This document shows, piece by piece, positions 56,432-64,000 of a stretch of DNA of 64,000 nt (position 1 is its first letter; every line of letters starts with the position of its first letter). Both the position numbers and the translations under genes were made by a program. The notes beneath the pieces are model-generated. The model made no database searches. It worked only from the letters and a program-made list of their open reading frames with translations, and was not told the DNA's origin. Origin of the DNA: Plasmodium brasilianum (Eukaryota; Apicomplexa; Aconoidasida; Haemosporida; Plasmodiidae); the NCBI RefSeq assembly GCF_023973825.1, contig NC_090126.1, positions 1,535,001 through 1,599,000 of the forward strand, written 5' to 3'.

Positions 56432-57038
56432 GCACACCATCCTGTGATAAATGGTACAGTTAACGGGTAAATCGCATGTACCCTATAAAAACTGAGAAGA
56501 AGTCTACGACATAAATTATAACATATGGGGGTTAACAGTCATCTGAAAAAGTACATTAAAACCTGAAGCTTTGCCCGTTCGTGCACGGCTAAATATACAT
56601 ACGTATGGATATGTGCACGTTTCAGATGTCCATACTGTCATACATGAACAATAATTCAAATGTGTCTTTCACAAACTCCTACGCCATCAAGTAATTTTTT
56701 TTTGCCTTTTTTTGTCCTTTTTTTTTAAAAAATATTAATCGGTTCAAATGTTTCGAGAAATAAAATAATTTAAATATGTTTCCTAGTTCTTTTCGTTGAA
56801 AAATTAAGTAACTATACGTGGGTGCAGCTTGCCAATTTACAACATCCCTTTGCTGAACTTTTTGTCGTACCTATGGAGGGAAAAAAAAGAGAAGGGGAAA
56901 GTGGAAAAATATGAGAGGTCATAGAAAGTACGCAGAGATGAGAACTGTTCCGCGATATATGATACATTCTCGGATGCACATTAGATGCATGCGAATGCAA
57001 ATTTCATTTTAGCTATTTCGACTGTCCATTTGTGTTTA
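56432..57038. other. Convergent 3' spacer
   Basis: Shared 3' region of the coiled-coil gene and the ASCC2-like gene. Short T runs only; no gene or RNA seen. Confidence 0.5.
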
Positions 57039-60000
57039 TTACTGATTTCTTCGAGATCGCCCCTTGTTTACCATTTTCCTTTGGTAATATTTCTTCAATT
57101 CTAAGAAGTATATATATACGAAAAAAACAAAAATTAAAATTATATAAAAAACAAATAGAAAAAAAATTAATAAATAAAAAAATTCCGAATAATTTATGCA
57201 TAGGCGCGCTTCCATACTGTGTGAACGTTCCATCTTTATATTACCCGCGTCATTGCCCTTATCATCCTTTGTTTCCTCTTTCCTTTTTAATGCCTCTGAA
57301 CAACCTCTACCTTTGTAATTTCCCCTGGACTTGGTTGCATAAAGATGGGGGGTGCATTTATTTTTGTAAAATCGCCCTTGTTCATGCAACCTCGGGATAT
57401 TCTTCTCCACTTCGTTATCCATTTCGCCATACTTCTTTCTATCCATTTCGCCATCCTTTTTTCTATCCATTTCGCCATACTTCTTTCTATCCATTTCGCC
57501 ATACTTCTTTCTATCCATTTCGCCATACTTCTTTCTATCCATTTCGCCATCCTTTTTTCTATCCATTTCGCCATACTTCTTTCTATCCATTTCGCCATAC
57601 TTCTTTCTATCCATTTCGCCATACTTCTTTCTATCCATTTCGCCATACTTCTTTCTATCCATTTCGCCATACTTCTTTCTATCCATTTCGCCATACTTCT
57701 TTCTATCCATTTCGCCATACTTCTTTCTATCCATTTCGCCATACTTCTTTCTATCCATTTCGCTATACTTCTTTCTATTCATTTCCTTCTCTTTAATCTT
57801 CTCCTCCTCATCGCTATCACCACTTCCTACATCCTGCCCTTCATCCTCGGCATAGTTCTTTCTATAGGACGTAGGGATAATCTTTTCATTGACAAAGATA
57901 TCATCTGAACCCTTTAACAAATCATCAGAGGATAAACTTGATTGATTAAGAAGGTTCAAAATTTTGTTTTTATTCTCTTCACTCATTGATTCATTTCTAT
58001 ATTTGTACTTTGCGTTTTTCTTTTTACGTGCTTTGTTAATTAACGATTGCTCTCGTAGCATTTCTAACACATTCTTTTCCTTACTCCTATCTTTATCGTA
58101 ACCATAATAATTATCAGTCCTAGTAAGGTTATTCGTTATAACATCCATTATACCTTCATCTACGTTTCTATTTTTACCTCCATTTTTGCCATCATTTGCA
58201 TCGCAACTACACACAACACTTTTTTCATCACTACTCACATGTCCACTCACGTCAACACTAACCTCCCCACTTCTTTCATCATTACTACTATCATATGCAC
58301 TAGCATCCGAGGGAGTGCCTTGACCCTTGTGCAGTATATCCATTTGCTCCTGGTTCATGTTAAGAATATGCTCCAAAGAATTAGAAACATTAAAATTATT
58401 TTTTTTCAAAATTTCTAAAATCATACTAGAACTACAAGCGGTGGCTATTTCCCTTACTTGATTAATTTCATTTTCATATATTTTTTTCATCATTTTCTCA
58501 ACTCCTTTTTTACTTTTAATTTTTAAAAAATTATTAACATAAATAAAAAATTCAAAATCAAGTTTATCCTCAACTACAAAATTTTGTAAAAATTTCCATT
58601 TGCTCATACGTATGTCATTCCTTAAAAAATGAAGACTCACATCATTACATGTTTCAGTTAACAGATCAATTACAATTGAAAGGGGAAGAAGTTTGTTTTT
58701 GTCGTTTCCATACAATATATTGTATTTTATAAACATCTTCAACACTTTTGCAAATTCATATCGAAGGAACAAAATGGATTTCTTGCTCGTGTCCTCTGCA
58801 CTGCTACTGTATAGTTTACGTATCTACGAACAGAGGGATGGGGAGAGATGAAAAATAAAAATACAAAAAAAATATACATGTACACACACATCCATACATA
58901 TGTACACACACATCCATACATATGTACACACACATCCATACATATGTACACACACATCCATACATATGTACACACACATCCATACATATGTACACACACA
59001 TCCATACATATGTACACACACATCCATACATATGTACACACACATCCATACATACGTACACACATCCATACATACGTACACTAATCTGCACAGTTGGGCC
59101 AGTTAGATAAGGCGCGCAACCCTCACTGCCGCAAGTATGTACACACACATATAATTTCCATTAGTGCATACCATTTCGATATAAGTCTGTATGAACAAGC
59201 AAAGAAAGGAAGAGCCCCCCTCTTTCCGTAAAACCAGCGAAGGGTTCTGTTCCAAATTATTTTCCTCCTCTCCTATTTGATCATGAAATAACAGTTTGGC
59301 AATAATTAAGTCGTTCGTTAACTTATTTTCATTCGTATCATAAAATTTGTATTCTTTGAAAAATTTTGTAAAACAGTAAATGCATACAATAAATTCATTT
59401 ATTTGGAAAAGAAGAATATCTAGTATATCTTTTTTGGTGGGATTATTACTATTACTATTATTACTAATACTACTATCGCTATTATATTTTTCTATTTTTT
59501 CCTTTATACATTTTAGTTCCTTATATAGAAAAGATATATATTTATTTATTTTGAAGAAATGAAATTTAGTAATAACGTACAATTTATTCAATACTCTTGT
59601 TATAACATCTTTTTTTATTTTATAAAATAGCATTACAATGTCCATAAAAATATGTATTTTTAAAAACGTCGTTTTAATTATGCCCGTTTCCAACCTGTCC
59701 TTGTTCATAAATATTTCCACTAATTTTACATAAAATTCAAACACGTACATATCTAAATCGGAAAATTCTCTCTCTTCATTATTTTTAAAATATAAATCGT
59801 AATATCTATTGGCATTCAATAAATAAGAAAAAAAAAAGGACGTCAACGACCCATTCTTCTTCAGTGTACTGATTATATAGTCATGCTCCTGATTCAACAA
59901 AAAGCTGAAGCATTTGCTCATGTAATCAAAGTACATCTCCGACAGCCCTTGCTTCTCTGGCAACTCCAACAGCTCATACTGTTCGTATTTTTCTTGTAAC

Positions 60001-60083
60001 TCTTTGTTGTCTCGCTTCTCTTCCTTTTCCCCTGTCACCTGAACATACAGGAAAATTTCTCTAAAGTATGTATTCGATTCCAT
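57039..60083 (-). CDS. ASCC2-like CUE-domain protein, three exons, about 859 aa
   Basis: Exons 59172-60083, 57218-58823 and 57039-57100. Junction 1 is phase 0 (donor ATG|GTATGC, acceptor TTCGTAG); junction 2 is phase 1 (donor CACA|GTATGG, acceptor CTTCTTAG). Exon 1 and the start of exon 2 form a helical region like the ASCC2 N-terminus. Residues about 422-455 read REIATACSSSMILEILKKNN then FNVSNSLEHILN, a CUE-type ubiquitin-binding fold as in human ASCC2. The C-terminus (LKKYYQRKMVNKGRSRRNQ) resembles the basic ASCC2 end. ASCC2 reads Lys63-linked ubiquitin in alkylation repair and collided-ribosome rescue; this role is inferred. A 24-bp Lys-Lys-Tyr-Gly-Glu-Met-Asp-Arg repeat (57420-57780) lies near the end. 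ATG 60081-60083; the 58772 frame start is TTG and not real. Confidence 0.75.
57420..57780 (-). repeat. Coding 24-bp repeat (KKYGEMDR) in the ASCC2-like gene
   Basis: About 15 copies of a 24-bp unit (ATTTCGCCATACTTCTTTCT plus ATCC on the plus strand), with a minor variant replacing Tyr by Asp. Units are nearly identical. Two extra frames are open on the opposite strand and give Phe/His/Tyr- and Ile/His-rich pseudo-ORFs. Confidence 0.93.
58880..59080. repeat. 22-bp minisatellite in intron 1 of the ASCC2-like gene
   Basis: About 9 copies of a unit made of ACACACATCCATACATATGT plus AC, lying entirely within the proposed intron 58824-59171. The unit is open in several frames, so pseudo-ORFs appear on both strands. 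Confidence 0.9.
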
Positions 60084-60481
60084 TATGTTCTACTTGGATG
60101 AACAAAGGAACAACACTCCAATTGTAACGCACTATGTATAAATATATTTACGTTGTATATATATATATATGTATATATGTATATATGCATTTAGATATTT
60201 ATGTACAAGTGTACGTGCGCGCACAGGTACGGGCCTATTATTGCAGTATACACAAATTCGCAGTGGAGTACAAAGTGTTAAACCGTATACAAAGGATTAA
60301 CAAAAAAAAAAAAAAAAAAAAAAAAATACTGTTCAGACAAAAATACTCAACTTAGTGCCTTTTGCGGTAAAACTTTCGCCGCGACGTCCGTTTTGCTATA
60401 CTTTGCTTTATTTTATTTTTACTTGTTTTTACATATCTTTATCGTTTTTTATTCTTCTATTTGTTTCTATCTTTTTTTCGA

Positions 60482-60514
<33 letters not shown>

Positions 60515-60688
60515 CTCCACCACTTAATTCGTGCACATATGTTACACGCACATCCACATTCTTATCCATAATTTGACATATAAGGTTGGTGAAAAGCATA
60601 AAAAAGATGTTTTTCTGCTTTCATTTTTCTTTTTTTTTTTTTTTTTATAACATAAACACTATGTTTTTCCAGATTTCGTGAAACCCCG
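60084..60688. other. Spacer between the ASCC2-like and small TIM genes
   Basis: TA/GTATATATGC tract (60155-60190), A run (60302-60326), T runs (60490-60514, 60631-60646). No gene seen. Confidence 0.5.
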
Positions 60689-61340
60689 TTACTTGTTTAT
60701 AAATTCATCTAATAAATTTAAACTAGCTAATGTATCACTATCTTTTGATCTATTTTTTATAAAATGATTACACTCCAAGTATCTTTGCGTACAGTTCCAT
60801 ATGCACTTCTTGTTACTGTTGCTTAAACTTTTTTCTGAAATTGGCGTAAAGTTAAAAGGTATTATAATGGAAGAGCTAGGTCGAAAATGGGGCAATGGAG
60901 CAGTTATGCAATAGATTAATAACACAGTATCATCAACTTGTTTTATTTTTTACTTTATACGCATATATACATTTATATATGTACGTTTTTACATTTTTAA
61001 ATTCATTTTTTTTCTCTTTTACCCGGGTAACTAACGCACTTATCGAAGCAGTAGGATGCTATTTTGCAGTTTTCCTTAAAGGAGGATATTATCTATGTAG
61101 TGAGGAAAGAAATGCAAATGGACTGTAAGTGAGAAATGTTGTCCTCTTGACATATAATTATGCGTAAATTGATACAAACATATATAAACATGTATATTCA
61201 TATATGTGTATATAAACGTTTGTACAGGTAGGTATGTGTGCACTTGCGTGTATAATGAATATAACGGCGCGTACTTTGTTTAATTTGTTTAATTGCGTTA
61301 AAAAGTTGTCCGCATTTTCTCCTTTTATCTCTTCATCCAT
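60689..61340 (-). CDS. Small TIM chaperone (TIM8/TIM13-like), three exons, 93 aa
   Basis: Exons 61275-61340, 61023-61092 and 60689-60834. Exon 1 starts at ATG 61338-61340 (MDEEIKGENADNFLTQLNKL) and ends at AAA|GTACGC. Exon 2, after CTACATAG, encodes SSFKENCKIASYCFDKCVSY and ends CCGG|GTAAAA. Exon 3, after CAATTTCAG, encodes KKCIWNCTQRYLECNHFIKN to the stop. Phases are 0 and 1 and both match. The protein has the twin Cys-X3-Cys motif (C37/C41 and C56/C60) with 14 residues between the pairs, the diagnostic signature of Tim8/9/10/13 proteins. These form hexamers in the mitochondrial intermembrane space and carry membrane-protein precursors; they are imported and oxidised by the MIA pathway. Spacing and the Pro-Glu-Lys-Ser-Leu-Ser-Asn-Ser segment resemble Tim13 or Tim8. 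No single open frame shows this gene. Confidence 0.85.
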
Positions 61341-62368
61341 TGTTCAGCAATGCAAACTTGTTTACTTGTATCTTATTTTACCTACCCTCCAGTATAGTTT
61401 TGCCTATACTTATGGATGTTTTAATAACATGTGTTTTGTTTCTGCCTGTATATATAAGTTATTTCTTCAATATGCCCAAGGTTAAAAAGAAAAAAGGAAG
61501 AAATAAAGAAGAAATAAGGAAGAAATAAAGAAGAAATAAGGAAGAAATAAAGAAGAAATAAGGAAGAAATAAAGAAGAAATAAGGAAGAAATAAAGGAGA
61601 AATAAAGAAGAAAAAGAGAAGAAAAAAAAGATGAAAAAAAGAAGTAAAAAAAGAAGAAAAAAAGAAGTAAAAAAAGAAGAAAAAAAGAAATAAAAAAAGA
61701 AGAAAAAAAGAAGTAAAAAAAGAAGAAAAAAAAGAAGAAATAAAGAAGAAAAAAAGAAGAAAAAAAGAAGAAAAAAAACGATAAAGCAGTAACAATAACA
61801 GTAACAACAGTACGAATGACCGCAGCAACTTTGACAGCAATATTGGTATAACTACCAGTATAATAAATGTTGGACGCAAATTTATTTTATATTCTTAAAT
61901 CTAATAATATAATAAATATATAAGTAAAAAAAGAGAGCACAAAATATTGGAGTTCTCAAAATAATTATATAAAAGGGGTATTTTCCTGTTTCATTCTAAT
62001 TCAAACATCCGTAAGTTGTCAATTGTGTAATTTATACAAAAAAAAAAAAAAAAAAAAAAAATGGGAAGAGAATAAACTTTTTTTTCTTTTTTTTTGTCAT
62101 TTGGGCAAATAATTTTCTATTTTTTGTCGTTTTTGTGTAATTTTTTTTTTTTTTTCCCCCTTTATACGGCTTATAAGCGTAATTGTTTCTTTTCTTTTCT
62201 TTTTTCTTTTCTTTTTTCTTTTCTTTTTTTCTTTTTTTTTTTTTTTAAGTAACTAAAGAAACGAAAAATCATGGGAATATATCTCGAAAGGCAAGATTAC
62301 ATTTTTTCATATATTGTTACGTACATTAAAATTTGGTAGCATTACGAGAGATCAAAAATAAGGAAAAA
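61341..62368. other. Divergent spacer between small TIM and RPC6
   Basis: Contains a 61490-61780 GAAGAAATAAG/AAGAAAAAAA purine tract, A run (62037-62060) and T-rich tracts (62140-62250) close to the RPC6 start. Non-coding; the antisense frame over the purine tract is Phe/Leu low complexity. Confidence 0.55.
61490..61780. repeat. Purine-strand tract (GAAGAAATAAG)n
   Basis: About 290 bp with A and G almost exclusively on the plus strand apart from regular T in AAATAA. Repeats of AAGAAATAAGGAAGAAATAA change to AAAAAGAAG. Such homopurine tracts can form unusual DNA structures; function unknown. Confidence 0.85.
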
Positions 62369-63533
62369 ATGAACGCAAACAATAAGCAGTTAGTGAAGGA
62401 TATATATAGAATAGGTATGTTAAACAGGTGAAAATATATAAGTATATGTATATATATAAGCATATGTATGAGCATATGTATGAGCATATGTATGATTATA
62501 TGTATAAGTATTTAAACACGCCCGTACATGTACATACAAACGGGCAATGATTTGCGTTCGTATCTGCTCGTACACGCCACATTTTGTATATCTTGCAAAG
62601 ATACAGTGAAAATTTCATCCGACGTGTCTTTGTAGGACTAGATCATAAGGACTTTATAAATATAGAAAATTTAGAAGAAATATATGAAAAAAAAAAAAAA
62701 GTAAAGTTAAGAAGATGCGAAATTGTTTATGCATTAAATATCCTTGAAAATGCAAGAGCTTGTTCAATAAAAAATGAAAATAATACAATTATAACGAGGA
62801 TGAGAAGTGAAGATGTTACGAAAAAATTGAAAGAATTAAGTGATATAGATTTTTTAATATTTACCAAAATTGAAAATAGTCAAAACAATGGAATATGGAC
62901 AGCTGATCTGAGAAAGCAGACCAAATTACTGGTAACTTTTTTTTTTTCATCCGTATGTAACATAAATTTTTAAACAAAAATATTTTTGCATAAGCAGATC
63001 TGCTACGATATTTGGCTAGTAGCTAATTCGTATCGCCTCCTTTTGCTCACACACATAAGCATACACACGTACATGCATAAATGCATACACACGTACATGC
63101 ATAAATACATACACACGTACATGCATAAATACATACACACGTACATGCATAAATACATACACACGTACATGCATAAATACTTAAATATATATATTATGCC
63201 CACATGAACTCCCCTAATTCGTGCTCCTTTTCAAGATACATCAAGTCCAAAAAGGAGTGAAGTTGCTTTGTGAAAATAAATTAATAAAACAGGTAGAGAC
63301 AAAAAAAAAAAAAAAAATATGAACAGTTAATGTAATATTCGCAAATTTGTTCATTTGTTCATTTGCGCATTTGTTCATTTGCTCATTTGTTCATTTGTCC
63401 GTTTTCCTATTTTCCTATTTTCCCATTCGTTTGTTTGATTATTTCCCCCCACCTTATTCATGTCGAAGGTAAATAATATCCATGTTAAAAATCGCAAAAT
63501 GTACATACTGTATGATTTGGAAGCTTCAGAAAA

Positions 63534-63565
<32 letters not shown>

Positions 63566-64000
63566 AGAAAAAAAGAGAGCTATTTTTGAAATTCGGATAA
63601 AATGTGTCATTAGGATTTTATGCTATTTTTTTTTCTTGTTACATTTTGATGTTGTTATAATGTAATGTGGCAATATTTTGTTATATGGTTTTTACTCGTT
63701 TGTGATTACTTATTTTGTTCTATCATCTTTTTATTTTTATTTTTATTTTTAATTTTTTTCCTATTTATTCTCTACTTCATTCCCATTTTTTTTCCCGTAT
63801 GTGGATGTTTTCAGGTGATTGGTGGATCGTTCTACACGGACGGAGTGTTCAACAAAAAGGTTGTTGACTATATAAGAGAGAACATATGTTTCTATTTATA
63901 TAACAATAACAATTCAAATGTTATTTCTGTTATTAATTATGTTAAAAAACTTAATAACAGTGTGTGTTATTTTTCGGACAACGATATATACAGAGTTATA
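62369..64000 (+). CDS. RNA polymerase III subunit RPC6/RPC34 (POLR3F), partial at right edge
   Basis: Exons 62369-62414, 62636-62931, 63236-63292, 63469-63534 and 63815 to the window end (217 codons so far). Donors: G|GTATGT, CTG|GTAACT, CAG|GTAGAG, AAG|GTAAAA; acceptors TTTGTAG, TTTTCAAG, GTCGAAG and TTTTCAG; all phases agree. The protein shows the two winged-helix units and the hallmark RPC34 order: NGIWTADLRKQTKLLIHQVQ (cf. GIWxxxIRxxxNL), LCENKLIKQVNNIHVKNRKM, YILYDLEASEK, then GGSFYTDGVFNKKVVDYI (cf. GGPWFTDxxxDxxFI). RPC34 belongs to the RPC82/RPC34/RPC31 subcomplex that helps Pol III open promoters of tRNA and 5S genes. The start ATG has the context AAAAAATGAAC. The gene continues beyond 64000. 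Confidence 0.92.
63055..63180. repeat. 24-bp minisatellite in an RPC6 intron
   Basis: About 5 copies of ACACACGTACATGCATAAAT plus ACAT inside the intron between exons 2 and 3 of RPC6. The multiple-of-three period gives pseudo-ORFs on both strands. Confidence 0.9.

Noticed and set aside
57032..57908. Plus-strand frames of 187-254 codons opposite the ASCC2-like gene
   Set aside because: Shadows of the 24-bp KKYGEMDR repeat.
1..64000. tRNA, rRNA, transposon or subtelomeric multigene family
   Set aside because: No cloverleaf-like, rRNA-like, transposase/reverse-transcriptase or variant-antigen sequence was recognised on reading the window.

Overview
The window is strongly AT-rich eukaryotic DNA from a malaria parasite (Plasmodium). 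The evidence is A-rich contexts at ATG starts, long poly(A)/poly(T) and (TA)n tracts, short AT-rich GT-AG introns, low-complexity inserts inside conserved proteins, and recognisable Plasmodium-type orthologues. The composition looks less extreme than P. falciparum, closer to what I would expect of P. ovale or P. malariae; I cannot fix the species. The order copper transporter - bL21 - UTP22 - HRD1 - ARP4 - 14-3-3 - NOG2 agrees with what I remember of P. falciparum chromosome 14, but this is unverified.

Layout, left to right: ankyrin-repeat protein (-); 4.5 kb divergent spacer with one or two possible tiny genes; NOG2/GNL2 nucleolar GTPase (+); degenerate 14-3-3-like protein (-); 3.6 kb spacer with a 12-bp minisatellite; actin-related protein ARP4 (+); large YqgE/AlgH-domain protein with an N-terminal LYR-like motif (-); spacer with two small candidate genes; TOG/HEAT protein (-); four-exon HRD1-type RING E3 ligase (-); small two-exon candidate (-); UTP22/NRAP (-), split by an A-run frameshift; DNAJC17-like J protein (+); unknown 296-aa protein (+); unresolved multi-exon small gene (-); bL21 organellar ribosomal protein (+); hidden three-exon 95-aa membrane protein (+); CTR copper transporter (+), preceded by a 33-bp minisatellite; repeat-rich coiled-coil protein (+); three-exon ASCC2-like CUE protein (-); hidden three-exon small TIM chaperone (-); five exons of RNA polymerase III subunit RPC6/RPC34 (+), running off the right edge.

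These are chromosome-core housekeeping genes: ribosome biogenesis (NOG2, UTP22), chromatin (ARP4), Pol III transcription (RPC6), mitochondrial or plastid biogenesis (small TIM, bL21, possibly the LYR/AlgH protein), ER and ribosome quality control (HRD1, ASCC2-like) and copper uptake. They are individually transcribed and do not form operons. I saw no subtelomeric multigene family, transposon, CRISPR array, tRNA or rRNA.

I found no convincing new multi-gene system. The most useful results are several small spliced genes that single-frame ORF calling misses, a probable frameshift in UTP22, a LYR + AlgH domain combination, a 14-3-3 fold that has lost its phosphopeptide pocket, and a minisatellite abutting the copper transporter. 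All exon boundaries come from reading GT-AG signals and phase by eye and need RNA evidence.
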